NCBI RefSeq assembly: GCF_029968035.1
Contig: NZ_JASCIQ010000019.1
Location: forward strand, 62,001 to 126,000
Direction of reading: 5' to 3'
Length of the DNA stretch: 64,000 bases
From: Streptomyces cavernicola
GTDB taxonomy: Bacteria > Actinomycetota > Actinomycetes > Streptomycetales > Streptomycetaceae
The notes under the pieces were generated by a model, which did no database searches, was not told where the DNA came from, and saw only the letters and a program-made list of their open reading frames with translations. The position numbers were made by a program, and so were the translations under genes. Below are positions 1 through 10,200 of the stretch, in pieces. Numbering within the stretch: the stretch's first letter is position 1; each line of letters opens with the position of its first letter.

Positions 1-1
1 G

Positions 2-577
2 CTCACCGGGTCCTGCTCCATCCACCAGGCGCTGCGCTGCGCCCTCGCCATCGCCGAGGCGCGCGAAGAGCCGCAGCCCGACTGGGAGTTGGCGGCCGGT
101 GCGCTCGGGCACGCGATCCGCGAGCACCCCGAGCGCTTCCTCGACAAGGACCGCTACTCCATGGACTGGTACTACCCGGTCCTCGGCGGGGCCGTGACGG
201 GCGCCGCGGCCAAGTCCCGTATCGAGGAGGGCTGGGACCGCTTCGTGGTGCCGGACCTCGGGGTCCGCTGCGTCGTCCCCAACCCGTGGGTCACCGGCGG
301 CGAGAGCGCCGAACTCGCCCTCGCCCTCTGGGTGATGGGGGAGTCCGACCGGGCCCTGGAGATCCTCAAGTCCATCGGGCACCTGCGGGATGCGGCGACC
401 GGGCTGTACTGGACGGGGTACGTCTTCGAGGACGCGGCGATCTGGCCGCGGGAGCAGACCGCCTGGACGGCGGGGGCGCTGCTGCTGGCGGTCGCGGCGC
501 TCGGGGGGCATGAGGCGACCTGTGCGGTGTTCGGGGCGGATCGCCTGCCGGCGGGGTTGGAGCCGGGGTGCTGTTGA
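2..577 (+). CDS. Prenyltransferase-like (alpha/alpha barrel) protein, 3' part
   Basis: The reading frame is open from the first bases of the window, so this is the C-terminal about 191 residues of a gene that starts upstream; an internal TTG at 89 is not a credible start. The visible part has the helical W/G-rich pattern of prenyltransferase/squalene-cyclase-type repeats (MDWYYPVLGG, NPWVTGGESAELALAL, YWTGYVFEDAAIWPREQTAWT). Genes of this kind in Streptomyces are annotated prenyltransferase without a known substrate. The family call is from memory of the pattern; no catalytic residue can be confirmed from this fragment. Confidence 0.55.
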   Translation, partial: LTGSCSIHQALRCALAIAEAREEPQPDWELAAGALGHAIREHPERFLDKDRYSMDWYYPVLGGAVTGAAAKSRIEEGWDRFVVPDLGVRCVVPNPWVTGGESAELALALWVMGESDRALEILKSIGHLRDAATGLYWTGYVFEDAAIWPREQTAWTAGALLLAVAALGGHEATCAVFGADRLPAGLEPGCC

Positions 578-700
578 GGGGTTCGTAGGTACGGGGGGGG
601 AAACGACCCCGACCCCACCCGTTCGGGCTCGCCCGAGTAGTGGAGGGCCGGGGGCGGGGCGAGTCTGAGGGCGCCTACTTCCCCGGCCCCCGGAGGTCCC

Positions 701-1309
701 GTGTTCAGGAACGACAGCCCCGCCCCGATACCCCGCCAAAAGCTGAGGCAGCTGCTCCTCGCCCTCACCCTCTGCTGTGCCCTCGTCGCCGGAGGCACCG
801 CGTGCGGGGCGGCCCCCGCGAAGAGCGGCGAGGACGTCAAGGCCGCAGCTGTTGCGGAGCAGACGCCGAAGCCGACATCTTCGGCCAAGCAGCAGGAGAA
901 GCAGAAGTTCGCCAAGACCCGCTTCGTCGCGAACGCGGGACTCGCAGCGGGCGCCGCCTACCAGTGGATCGTGAAGCCCGCCCGCGACGGCAAGTTCAAG
1001 AAGGGCGCGAAGGGCCGGAAGTTCACGCTGATCAAGGCGGGCCTCGCGGGCGCGTTCGCGTACAACCGGCTCAAGGCGGCCGTGAAGAACGCCCAGGGCG
1101 ACCCGCTCCTCGCCAAGGCCGTGGCCCCGCTCGCGGCCGGCATCGAGTCCCTCAAGGACCTGCCGTCCAAGCTCCGCAAGGGCAACGGCGCGGAGGACGC
1201 GTCGGGTGTCTTCGACAGCGTCATCAACTCGGTCAAGGACGCGGGGAAGGATGCCGGTGCGCCGGTGAAGGAGAAGGTGCCGTCCCTCTCCGAGCTGCGC
1301 GGCGGCTGA
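701..1309 (+). CDS. Putative secreted lipoprotein of unknown function
   Basis: A 202-residue protein with a basic N-terminus, a hydrophobic stretch (LLLALTLCCALVAGG) and a Cys at about residue 35 in the context GTAC, a weak lipobox; it is probably exported and perhaps lipidated. The mature part is rich in Lys, Ala and Gln, with a charged KQQEKQKF segment and no domain I recognise. The start is GTG at 701 with GGAGG a few bases upstream, rather close spacing. It stands alone between a forward partial gene and a reverse oxidoreductase gene. Function unknown. Confidence 0.6.
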   Translation: MFRNDSPAPIPRQKLRQLLLALTLCCALVAGGTACGAAPAKSGEDVKAAAVAEQTPKPTSSAKQQEKQKFAKTRFVANAGLAAGAAYQWIVKPARDGKFKKGAKGRKFTLIKAGLAGAFAYNRLKAAVKNAQGDPLLAKAVAPLAAGIESLKDLPSKLRKGNGAEDASGVFDSVINSVKDAGKDAGAPVKEKVPSLSELRGG

Positions 1310-1321
1310 CGGCCCGGCCGG

Positions 1322-1362
1322 TCAGGCGTTGAGCTCGGCGCCGGTCAGGCGTTGAGCTCGGC
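1322..1362. repeat. Tandem duplication of an 18-bp gene end
   Basis: The 18 bases TCAGGCGTTGAGCTCGGC occur at 1322-1339 and again at 1345-1362, a 23-bp period. The inner copy is the last five sense codons plus stop of the reverse LLM oxidoreductase gene; the outer copy is a second, out-of-frame version just downstream of its stop. A recent slippage-type duplication is the simplest explanation; it leaves the protein unchanged. Confidence 0.8.
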
Positions 1363-2355
1363 CAGGACCCGCAGCGTCTCCCGGTCCGGTGCGAGGACGA
1401 GCAGGTCCGTCACCGGGCCCTTGCGCCACAACTCGAGGCGCTCCGCGATCCGTTCGCGCGGCCCGACGAGCGAGATCTCGTCGGCGAACGCGTCCGGCAC
1501 GGCGAGCACCGCCTCCTCCCGGCGGCCCTCGGCGAAGAGTTCCTGGATGTGCCGCGCCTCCGCCTCGTACCCCATGCGCGCCATCAGGTCCGCGTGGAAG
1601 TTCTTCGCCGCGTGGCCCATGCCGCCGATGTAGAAGCCGAGCATCGCCTTCACCGGGAGGAGGCCTTCCGCGATGTCGTCGCAGACCTTGGCCCGCGCCA
1701 TGGGGGCGATCCGGAACCCGTCCCGTACGCCGTCGAGGGACGCCTCGTACACGTCCGTGCGCAGCGGCGACCAGTAGAGCGGCAGCCAGCCGTCGGCGAT
1801 CCGCACCGTCTGCGCGATGTTCTTCGGGCCCTCCGCGCCGAGGAAGACCGGCAGGCCGGCGCGGAGCGGGTGGGTGATCGGCTTGAGCGGCTTGCCGAGC
1901 CCGGTGCCGTCGTCCCCGTCGTACGGGAGCGGGTGGAAGCGCCCGTCGAGCGCCACCGGGCCCTCGCGGCGCAGGACTTGGCGGATCACGTCCACGTACT
2001 CGCGGGTCGCGGTGAGCGGGCTGCGCGGGAACGGCCGCCCGTACCAGCCCTCCACCACCTGCGGCCCGGAGAGCCCGAGGCCGAGGGCCATGCGGCCGCC
2101 GGAGAGGTGGTCGAGGGTGAGGGCCTGCATCGCGGTGGCGGTCGGCGTGCGGGCGGCCATCTGCGCGACGGCGGTGCCGAGTTCGATGGTCGAGGTGTGC
2201 GCGGCGATCCAGGTCAGCGCGGTGAACGCGTCCGAGCCCCAGGCCTCCGCGGTCCACACCGAGGAGTAGCCGAGCCGCTCCGCCTCCTGCGCGAGCGCGA
2301 CATGGTCGGGGTTGGGGCCGCGGCCCCAGTAACCGAGTGCGAGCCCGAGCCGCAT
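1345..2355 (-). CDS. LLM class F420-dependent oxidoreductase
   Basis: A 336-residue luciferase-like monooxygenase fold protein, usual length for the F420-dependent group. Family features seen are the N-terminal MRLGLALGYWG strand, WTAEAWGSDAFTALTWIA, TSTIELGTAV, the SGGRMALGLGLSGP segment and a C-terminal RIAERLELWRKGPVTDLLVLAP. Such enzymes usually use reduced F420 (or FMN) for hydride transfer; the substrate cannot be deduced. The ATG at 2355 is chosen because GGGAGG precedes it at good spacing; the open frame runs further upstream without coding character. It is monocistronic, convergent with the lipoprotein gene. Confidence 0.88.
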   Translation of the reverse strand: MRLGLALGYWGRGPNPDHVALAQEAERLGYSSVWTAEAWGSDAFTALTWIAAHTSTIELGTAVAQMAARTPTATAMQALTLDHLSGGRMALGLGLSGPQVVEGWYGRPFPRSPLTATREYVDVIRQVLRREGPVALDGRFHPLPYDGDDGTGLGKPLKPITHPLRAGLPVFLGAEGPKNIAQTVRIADGWLPLYWSPLRTDVYEASLDGVRDGFRIAPMARAKVCDDIAEGLLPVKAMLGFYIGGMGHAAKNFHADLMARMGYEAEARHIQELFAEGRREEAVLAVPDAFADEISLVGPRERIAERLELWRKGPVTDLLVLAPDRETLRVLAELNA

Positions 2356-2504
2356 ACGCCCTCCCGACCGATCGCCACGCTTGAGCTGACGGTACGTCAG
2401 TTTCCTTGTGCGGGGCGACTGTACGGGCGTCGCCGTGACATGGCAACGGCCCCCGTTCCGCGTACGTGCGGAACGGGGGCCGTGAAGCTGTCGGGCTCGG
2501 CGGG

Positions 2505-3311
2505 TCAGCCGCGCTGGATGCCCGTGGTGTCCTGCAGCACGCCGCGACGGCCGTCCTGCGTCTGGGCCACCAGGCCGGGGCCGCGCTGCTCGACCGCGAG
2601 GTACCAGGTGCCCGGCGCCAGCTCGGCGATCGGGGTGGGGTTGCCGTCCTCGGCGTACAGCGGGCGCTGCACCGGCACGGCGAACCAGAACGGGGCGAAG
2701 TCGCCGCCGGCCGGGGCCTGCGCCTGCGCCTGGGCCTGGGGCTGCGCACCCTGGTCCTGCGGGGCGGCCTGCTGCTGGCCCGGGACCTGCTGGCCGCCGT
2801 AGGACGGCTGCTGCTGGCCGGGGTAGGGCTGGCCCTGCTGGGAGCCCGGGTAGCCGTAGCCGCCCTGCTGCGGCTGGCCGCCGTACATCGGCTGCGGCTT
2901 CGGGGCGCCCATGAGGTCGGCGTTCAGCGCCGGGACGAGCGGGGTGGCGACGGCTGCGCCGGCGAGCACGAGCGCGGCGATGAGGCCGAGGATGATGGCC
3001 GGGCCGGCGCCCGAGGCGTCGAGGATGGTCCAGAAGAACTGCCAGGCGACCGCGACGGTGAGCACGATGCCGATGTGGCCGAGCTCGATACCGACGACCT
3101 TCTTCGGCTGCGGCAGCGCACGGTTGACGACGATCAGGGCGGCGCCGATGACGCCGACCATGTAGAGGCCGATCGCGTTGCCGAGGAACTCCCACGGGCT
3201 GACGGTGTAGGGGGAGTCGCCGCTCGAGGTGTTCAGGAAAGAGGCGATGAACAGCAACACCGCTGCTCCGATCACCACTGCGTCGCCTCGAGTGAGAGAG
3301 CGGAAGTTCAC
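2505..3311 (-). CDS. DUF5336-type membrane protein with Gln/Pro/Gly-rich tail
   Basis: A 268-residue protein. The first half has four likely membrane segments (VVIGAAVLLFIASFL; FLGNAIGLYMVGVIGAALIVV; IGIVLTVAVAWQFFWTIL; AIILGLIAALVLAGAAVAT), followed by a low-complexity QQGGYGYPGSQQGQPYPG-type linker and a globular tail ending in QTQDGRRGVLQDTTGIQRG. This matches the actinobacterial DUF5336 / 34-kDa antigen-like architecture; function unknown. The start is GTG at 3311, preceded by AAGGA; translation further upstream has no coding character. It is divergent from the methyltransferase at 3537. Confidence 0.75.
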   Translation of the reverse strand: MNFRSLTRGDAVVIGAAVLLFIASFLNTSSGDSPYTVSPWEFLGNAIGLYMVGVIGAALIVVNRALPQPKKVVGIELGHIGIVLTVAVAWQFFWTILDASGAGPAIILGLIAALVLAGAAVATPLVPALNADLMGAPKPQPMYGGQPQQGGYGYPGSQQGQPYPGQQQPSYGGQQVPGQQQAAPQDQGAQPQAQAQAQAPAGGDFAPFWFAVPVQRPLYAEDGNPTPIAELAPGTWYLAVEQRGPGLVAQTQDGRRGVLQDTTGIQRG

Positions 3312-3536
3312 TTCAGGTCCTTCGTAAATGGTCGAGTGGTCAGGCGTCGCTGTCGCCGGTACGCGGTGCGCGAAGCGTGGGGGGTTGGATGACCCCCCAT
3401 CGTACGGATGACAATATCGCCCGGCGGGCCGGGGTGTCTGGTCGGTATAAAGACCGCCACCCGACTGTGATCCGCCCGTTCGCGCACGCCGATCCGCCCT
3501 TTTCTCCGCTCTTTCCGCGCCTGCCAGGAGGCCTCT

Positions 3537-4211
3537 GTGACCGTTCCCGCACCCGCCGTTTCGTCGGAGCCGACGCCCGAGATCGTGGACGCTTTCGAGG
3601 CCGCGAAAGGTTTCATGCCGCTCGACGAGGGGCTCGCGCTGTACGCGGCCGTGGTGCGGGCGGGGGCGGAGCTCGGCCTTCCGCTCCTGGAGGTCGGCAC
3701 GTACTGCGGGCGCTCGACGATCCTGCTCGCCGACGCGGCCCGCGCCTGCGGTGTGACAGCTGTCACCGTCGACCACCACCGCGGCAGCGAGGAGCAGCAG
3801 CCGGGCTGGGAGTACCACGACCCGGAGGTGGTCGACCCGGAGCTCGGCGTGATGGACACGCTGCCGACCTTCCGCCGCACCCTGCACAAGGCCGGCCTGG
3901 AGGACCACGTGATCGCGGTCGTGGGGCGTTCGCCGCAGGTCGCGGCGGTGTGGGGCGGCGAGGTTGGCTTCGTGTTCATCGACGGCGGCCACACCGACGA
4001 GCACGCCACGGCGGACTACGAGGGCTGGGCGCCGCACCTCGCCGAGGGCGGGCTGCTGCTCATCCACGACGTGTTCCCGGACCCGGTGGACGAGTTCACC
4101 GGCCAGGCCCCGTACCGCGTCTACCTGCGGGCACTCGCCTCCGGCGCGTTCACGGAGGTCTCGGCGCACGGGTCCCTGCGGGTGCTGCGGCGGACCGGGG
4201 CGGGGGTCTGA
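3537..4211 (+). CDS. Class I SAM-dependent methyltransferase
   Basis: 224 residues with a Rossmann-type SAM site: motif I LLEVGTYCGRST (residues 50-61), an acidic VTVDHHRGSEE (motif II region) and the FVFIDGGHTDEHATADYEGWAPHLAEGGLLLIHDVF core typical of methyltransferases of the MT24 type that act on small molecules or sugars. GTG start at 3537 after a strong AGGAGG. The amidase gene follows 46 bases on, so the two may be co-transcribed. The acceptor substrate is not deducible. Confidence 0.85.
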   Translation: MTVPAPAVSSEPTPEIVDAFEAAKGFMPLDEGLALYAAVVRAGAELGLPLLEVGTYCGRSTILLADAARACGVTAVTVDHHRGSEEQQPGWEYHDPEVVDPELGVMDTLPTFRRTLHKAGLEDHVIAVVGRSPQVAAVWGGEVGFVFIDGGHTDEHATADYEGWAPHLAEGGLLLIHDVFPDPVDEFTGQAPYRVYLRALASGAFTEVSAHGSLRVLRRTGAGV

Positions 4212-4257
4212 GGACGGGGTCTGAGGGCGGCCGCCGGTCCCCGTTAGGCTCGCACTC

Positions 4258-5196
4258 GTGTCGTACGACGATCCGGACAACCCCACGCCCGCCTTCGCGA
4301 CCGCCGCGCACCGCCCCCGCCGCCGCGTCGGCCTCGTCGCCGTGTCCACGCTCGTTCCCGTCGGGCTGGCGGGGTGGCTGCTGTGGTCGGGGCTCGGTGG
4401 GGCGGAGCCGGCGGGGCCGCGCGCGGGTGCGGGTGCGGGTGACGGGAAGCCGTCGGCGTCCCCCTCGAAACCGGCCCCCTCGAAACCGTCCGCGTCGAAG
4501 TCGCCCGCCGCCGGGGAATCGGGGGAACTGACCGGCAAGACCATCGTCATCGACCCCGGCCACAACCCGAACAACCGCAACCGCACGGCCGACATCGCGC
4601 GCCTCGTCGACATCGGTACGAACAAGAAGGAATGCGATACGACGGGCACGGCCACCGACGACGGCTACAGCGAGGCCGAGTTCACGCTCGACCTGGCCCG
4701 CAAGGTCCGCGCGCTCCTGGAGAAGGAGGGGGCGAAGGTGAAGTTCACCCAGGACGGTGACCGGCCCTACGGCCCCTGTGTGGACGAGCGCGCCCGGATC
4801 GGCAACGAGGCCGACGCGGACGCGGTGGTCTCGCTGCACGCGGACGGCTCGGGCGAGGGCAACCGCGGCTTCCACGTGATCATGCCGGGCAAGGTCGACG
4901 CGGGCGCGGCGGACACCGGCGAGATCGTCGCCCCCTCCCGCGACCTCGGCGAACGCATCGCAGGAAGCTTCGTACGCACGACGGGCACGGCCCCCTCCAA
5001 CTACATCGGCGACGGCACGGGCCTCGACACCCGCACCGACCTCGGCGGCCTCAACCTCTCCAAGGTCCCGAAGGTCTTCCTCGAATGCGGCAACATGCGC
5101 GACCCCGAGGACGAGAAGCTCCTGACGAGCGCGGGGTGGCGGGGGAAGGCGGCAAAGGGGATCAGCTCCGGGCTGGTCGACTTTCTTCGCAAGTGA
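4258..5196 (+). CDS. N-acetylmuramoyl-L-alanine amidase (Amidase_3), membrane-anchored
   Basis: 312 residues: cytoplasmic Arg-rich N-terminus, one membrane segment (about residues 25-44), a Ser/Pro/Lys linker (60-90) and an extracytoplasmic Amidase_3 domain. Zinc-site signatures are visible: TIVIDPGHNP (His102), an EAEFTLDLARKVRALLEKEGAKV segment with the second metal ligand region, VVSLHADG, and VFLECGNM near the end with the catalytic Glu. The family cleaves the amide bond between N-acetylmuramic acid and L-Ala of peptidoglycan. GTG start at 4258. The partner gene upstream is a methyltransferase; a role in wall remodelling is inferred from family only. Confidence 0.9.
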   Translation: MSYDDPDNPTPAFATAAHRPRRRVGLVAVSTLVPVGLAGWLLWSGLGGAEPAGPRAGAGAGDGKPSASPSKPAPSKPSASKSPAAGESGELTGKTIVIDPGHNPNNRNRTADIARLVDIGTNKKECDTTGTATDDGYSEAEFTLDLARKVRALLEKEGAKVKFTQDGDRPYGPCVDERARIGNEADADAVVSLHADGSGEGNRGFHVIMPGKVDAGAADTGEIVAPSRDLGERIAGSFVRTTGTAPSNYIGDGTGLDTRTDLGGLNLSKVPKVFLECGNMRDPEDEKLLTSAGWRGKAAKGISSGLVDFLRK

Positions 5197-5372
5197 CGCA
5201 ATTCGGGCGTGAGTTTGGGGTCTAGTTCAGGCCGCCAAAATGTGAGGCATGGCCTGACTCGAAGGGGATTTGCGCAGGTCTAACTCAAGTCGGCTGGTTC
5301 AAGCGATCTGATCGAACCAGTGCCTGGGGCCCTCGTTGCATTCGGAAATGCATTCGTGTGAGGGTGGTCGGC

Positions 5373-5921
5373 ATGAGCGACCACGGGGGTGGGAGTGGCA
5401 TGCCGGGACGGGTGCCGCCATCGAAGATTTCAGGCCTTGACGTGTCCGGTCCGCCGGGACTGAAGGGGCCGCCAGCGAGCGTGGTGCCGAGCGTGCCTCA
5501 TGGGAACCCTGCGGCAGTCGGCGGACCAACCGCTGAGCAGGCGCGCCGTCAATTCGCCTCGCTGCTGGGGCAGTTCCGGCGTACCGCAGTCCTTGTGCCG
5601 TTGACCGGTGGGGGCGCGGGGGCCGAGGGGGCAGTCCAGGGCGGGGGCTTCTGGACCGCTGAACACGGCGGCATCCGGTGGATTCTCGGGTTCTCCGACG
5701 AGGGCGCCTTGGCGCGGTTCGCCCTCGCACGTGGGGAAGGTGCGCGCCCCTGGGAGTACCAGACCGTCCTGGGAGCCCGGCTCCTCGATGTGGCTGTGCC
5801 AGCCGTGGCACGCGACGGGATGCCGTGCGGAGTCGCCCTCGACACGGCTGATGAGCAGGACGCGCTGCTGTTCCCACCCGTGACGGGAGTCGTGCCGGAC
5901 GCGGTGGCGATCGACGCCTAG
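5373..5921 (+). CDS. SseB-like protein at the head of the RHS toxin locus
   Basis: 182 residues from ATG at 5373 (GGGTGG upstream); a GTG 15 bases earlier is in frame. After a Gly/Pro-rich first 60 residues comes a compact domain (AVLVPLTGG, GGIRWILGFSDEGALARFALARGEG, YQTVLGARLLDVAVPAV, GVALDTADEQDALLFPPVTG) that resembles the SseB N-terminal domain found beside type VII/WXG100 and polymorphic-toxin genes in Streptomyces. Four genes from here on run in the same direction. Upstream, 5292-5318 holds an imperfect inverted repeat (CTGGTTC/GAACCAG). Confidence 0.65.
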   Translation: MSDHGGGSGMPGRVPPSKISGLDVSGPPGLKGPPASVVPSVPHGNPAAVGGPTAEQARRQFASLLGQFRRTAVLVPLTGGGAGAEGAVQGGGFWTAEHGGIRWILGFSDEGALARFALARGEGARPWEYQTVLGARLLDVAVPAVARDGMPCGVALDTADEQDALLFPPVTGVVPDAVAIDA

Positions 5922-5994
5922 AGCGACAGGGCCCGGCGACGACGGGCTTTCGCGGGCAACATGCAAGCGCAGTATCGGGGGAGGTCACGCACGC

Positions 5995-6665
5995 ATGGGT
6001 GCGGAGTGGAAAGAGCTGAAGGCCGACGGGCTCGACCAGATCGAGCGGGGCATCAACGGCGCGCTCGACGAGTTGAGGGAACTCGGCTCGATCGGTGACG
6101 CGGGGGCAGGCAGAGGCTTCGAGAACGTCTCGCTGAGCAGCGTGCAGCTTGGTCATACCGAACTGGCCAAGACTTTCCAGGAGTTCTGCGATCGCTGGGA
6201 ATGGGGCGTACGCGCACTTCTCGTAGAGGGAACAGCTTCGCGCAAGGTGTGGGCCTTGCTGCTGGGGCGTACCACGAGACCGAGCAGTACGTCGACGGCA
6301 CGTTCAAGATCGGCGCGAACGCCCTGATGGGCAATCCGCATGCGACGGAGGAAGAGGTCACCGCCCAGAGCTGGGACGAGGTCTGGGGCAACCACGCCTT
6401 CGCCGACCCGGACTACAGCCGGGAGTCGTTGGAAGAGGCCAAGGCGAACATGAAGCAGGGCTGGCAGGATGTGGGAAGGGACATGGCGACCTCGGACGTG
6501 GGGCTCGGCGCGCAGATGCGGGACTCGACTCTGAGAGACGCCGGGATCAGCGAGGAGCAGTACGAGCGGTCCCTCGACGAGCAGTTCGGCCCATCCCCTG
6601 AGGAGCGGGCGAAGGCCGCAGAGCGGCAGGCCATGGAGGACGGGCAGCAGGGGGCTCAGGGCTGA
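5995..6665 (+). pseudogene. Companion gene of the RHS toxin, broken by a frameshift
   Basis: Two overlapping frames make one sensible protein. Frame 1 (5995-6228) gives MGAEWKELKADGLDQIERG through EFCDRWEWGVRALLVEG; frame 3 (6228-6665) continues NSFAQGVGLAAGAYHETEQ to the TGA at 6663-6665. Adding one G in the GGG run at 6228-6230 restores a continuous protein of about 223 residues. It is helical and charged, with a W-x-W-G segment; proteins like this commonly sit just before WXG/RHS toxins in Streptomyces and may be export or chaperone partners. The stop overlaps the start of the next gene. Either a real frameshift or a homopolymer error. Confidence 0.7.
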
Positions 6666-7219
6666 TGGGCATCGGAGACGCGATCAACTCCGGCCTCGGC
6701 AAGCTCGAAGGAGCCGTCGACGGACTGAAGAAGGGTGCGGGCGAACTCGTCGACGCAAGCACCAACGTAGGCGCCGACGTACTGGACTACGTGGGCGCCG
6801 AAGGCGTCGCGGACAACGTCGAGGGCTGGGGCGACGACGTCGCCTCTGACCTCGGCGCGGACGTGGCCGAGGACTGACTCGGCACGACCGACGACCCGAA
6901 GCAGCTCGTTCACGGCGACGCCGAGGCGATCCGGGAGAGCGCAGCCCACCTCAAGGACTTCCACGACGCGTTCGAGCGCGTCGGCAGCGGGATGCGGGGC
7001 CTCGACTCGTCGAGCTGGCGAGGTGAGGCGGCCGAGGCCTTCCGTGACAAGTTCGCGATGCACCCCACAAAGTGGCTGCACGCCGCGGACTCCTGCGGGA
7101 AGGCCGCCGAGGCACTGAACCGGTATGCGGAGACGGTCACTTGGGCCCAGCGTCAGGCCGAGGACGCCATTGCCTTGTACAAGCGCGGCAAGACGGAGTC
7201 GGAGCAGGCGGTCTCCTAG
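6665..7219 (+). pseudogene. WXG-like export domain of the RHS toxin, interrupted by two in-frame stops
   Basis: The frame that encodes the RHS toxin begins here at ATG 6665 (MGIGDAINSGLGKLEGAVDG) but is broken by TGA at 6875-6877 and TAG at 7217-7219, with no change of frame. Between and after the stops the translation stays fully coding-like (HGDAEAIRESAAHLKDFHDA, GLDSSSWRGEAAEAF, KWLHAADSCGKAAEALNRYA), a helical WXG100/ESAT-6-like segment with SWRG at the turn. The intact toxin would span 6665-11371 (1568 codons). Each stop is one base from a sense codon (for example CGA and CAG). Confidence 0.8.
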
Positions 7220-7231
7220 TACAACAAGCGT

Positions 7232-10200
7232 GTGGACGCGTACAACGCGGCTGTCGCAGACCAGCGGGACCCCGGGCAGAAACCGGAGCCGTTCTCGGAC
7301 CCGGGTGTGGCGGACCAGAAGCGGGCCGCCGAGTTGCTGGAAGAGGCACGACGGCAGCGCGACGACATGGGGCGCGTTGCCACAGCCTCGGTGAAGGAGG
7401 CGCTCACCCACGCGCCGGCCGAGCCGCCTCCCATGGACAGGGCTGCCAAGGGCCTGATGGACCTTGGCGTGAGCCAAGGCATGGAGCTGACCCACTTCGC
7501 GGGAGGCATCGTCAAGGGCGCGGCGGGGATGCTCACCTTCGCCCGCGGCCTGGTGCCGTTCGATCCGTACAACGTCACGCACCCCGCCGCGTACATGCAG
7601 AACCTGAGTCTGACGGCCAGCGGTCTGGTGTCGACAGCGGCGCATCCCGACCGTGCGGTGAAGAGCGCGATCGACGGGTTCAAGAGGGATCCGTCCGAAT
7701 TCCTCGGGCGTCTGCTGCCCGAGCTGATCGGCAGCAAGGGCGCGGGCTTGGCCCGCAATACGTTCCGCCACGGCGCGAAGGCGGGCGCGGATCTGGCCGA
7801 GAGCGGCGGCAAGAAGGGGGCGCGGGACGCGGTCGAGGAGGACCCCGCGGGACGCTCGCGCGACGGCGACTCCGTCGAGTCGGAAGGCACCGACCCGATC
7901 GACCTCGCCACCGGCAAGATGTACCTGCCGCAGACCGACGTCACGCTGCCGGGTGTGCTCCCGCTGGTCTTCAAACGGCGCGTCGAGTCCGGTTACCAGC
8001 TGGGCCGCTGGTTCGGTCCCTCCTGGACCAGCACGGTCGACCAACGCCTGGAGATCGACTCCGAGGGCGTCGTGCTGGTCGACGAGGACGGCCTGCTGCT
8101 GTCCTATCCGCATCCGGCGCCCGGCGTTCCGGTCATGCCGAGCCATGGCCCGCGCTGGCCGCTCGACCGGGCCGAGGACGGGGCGGGCTACACGGTGACC
8201 GACCCGGAGACCGGCCGCGTCCGGCACTTCACCGACCGGGGCTCCGACCTCTCGCTCCTGGAGCAGATCGACGACCGCAAGGGCAACTGGATCACGTTCT
8301 CGTACGACGCCGACGGCGCGCCCACGGAGATCAACCACTGCGGCGGCTACCACCTCCGGCTCACGACCGCGGAGGGCCGAGTCACGGCACTCCACCTGGC
8401 GGGCGCTGCGGCTGACGGCACGGACCAGCAACTCCTCGGCTACGGCTACGACGAGGCCGGCAACCTCACGGAGGTCACCAACTCCTCTGGCAGGCCTCTG
8501 CAGTTCACGTACGACGAGTCGGGTCGTGTCACCTCGTGGACGGACACGAACGACCGCAGTTATACGTACGAGTACGACGCGGCCGACCGGTGCGTCGCCG
8601 AGGGCGGCAGCGAAGGCCACATGGCGCTGCGCCTCGACTACGACACGGTGGACCAAGCGACCGGCCTGCGCGTGACGCGCGCGATCACCGGAGAAGGCCA
8701 CGAACGCCGGTATCTGATCAACGACCGGCACCAAGTGGTCGCCCAGGTAGACCCGTTGGGAGCGGTGACACGCTTCGAACGCGACCGCTACAACCGTCTG
8801 CTGACCCACACGGACCCGCTCGGGCACACGACGTCGTACCGCTATGACGAGAACGGGCGCTTGGCGGCGGCAACGCGTGCGGACGGTCGCGAGACGCAGG
8901 CGGAGTACAACGAACTCGGCCTGCCGACACGGGTGGTGCGAAGTGATGGCACAGTGTGGCATCACTCTTACGACGAGCGGGGGAACCGCACGGCGGTGAC
9001 CGCTCCGACCGGCGCGACGACGCGGTACGCATACACCGAGGCGGGCCACCTGGCCGCTGTCACCGACGCCTTGGGCGCGACCACACAGGTGCGCTGCGAC
9101 GAGGCGGGTCTGCCGGTGGAGGTCGTGGACCCATTGGGCGCGACCACGCGCTACGACCGGGACAGGTTCGGCCGCCCGCTGCGGGTGATCGACCCGCTGG
9201 GTGCGACGACTCACCTGCAGTGGACGGTCGAGGGCAAGCTCGTGCGCCGCACCGCCCCCGACGGCTCGTCGGAGTCCTGGACGTACGACGGTGAGGGCAA
9301 CTGCACGACGCACACGGATCCGATGGGCGGGGTGACGCACTTCGAGTACACGCACTTCGACCTGCTCAAGGCCCGCACGGGCCCGGACGGTGTGCGGTAC
9401 GAGTTCGGCCATGACGCGGAGCTGCGCTTGACGGGCGTCACCAACCCGCAGGGTCTGACGTGGAGTTACGCATACGACCCCGCCGGCCGCCTCATATCTG
9501 AATCGGACTTCGACGACCGCACGCTGACGTACGCGCACGACGCGGCGGGTCGATTGATTTCCCGGGCGAACGGCCTCGGCGAGAGGATCACGTTCGAGCG
9601 CAACGCTCTGGGCCAGATCACGCGGAAGGACGCGGCGGGCCAGGTCACGACCTTTGCGTACGACCTGACGGACCAGCTGGCCGAGGCCCGAGGGCCGGAG
9701 GTCTCGCTCGAGCTGCTCAGGGACAGTGTGGGCCGCCTCAAGTACGAGACGGTCAACGGCCGCAGGATGTCGTACGAGTACGACGTGCTGGGCCGTCGCG
9801 TGGGCCGCACGACTCCGGCGGGGGCGGAGAGCCGGTGGACGTATGACGCGGCGGGCAACCGCACGGAGCTGACGACGGCCGGGCGGACGATCACGTTCGA
9901 CCACGACGCGTCGGGCCGCGAACGGACGCGCCGCGTGGGGGACGCCCTCTCCCTGTCCAATACGTACGACCCCCTGGGCCGCCTGACCGCCCAGACGGTG
10001 ACGGGGCCGGAAGGGACCGGTACCCCCATCCAGCACAGGTCCTACGGCTACCGCGCCGACGGCCATCTCACCCGCATCGACGACCAGTTGAACGGCACGC
10101 GCCACTTCGACCTGGACGCGGTGGGCCGGGTCACGGCGGTCCGCGCGGCGGGCTGGACGGAGACGTACGCATACGACGAGGCGGGCAACCAGACCGACGC

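Noticed and set aside
5292..5318. Hairpin CTGGTTC/GAACCAG before the SseB-like gene as a riboswitch
   Set aside because: Only a 7-bp stem with a long loop; no conserved aptamer sequence is seen.
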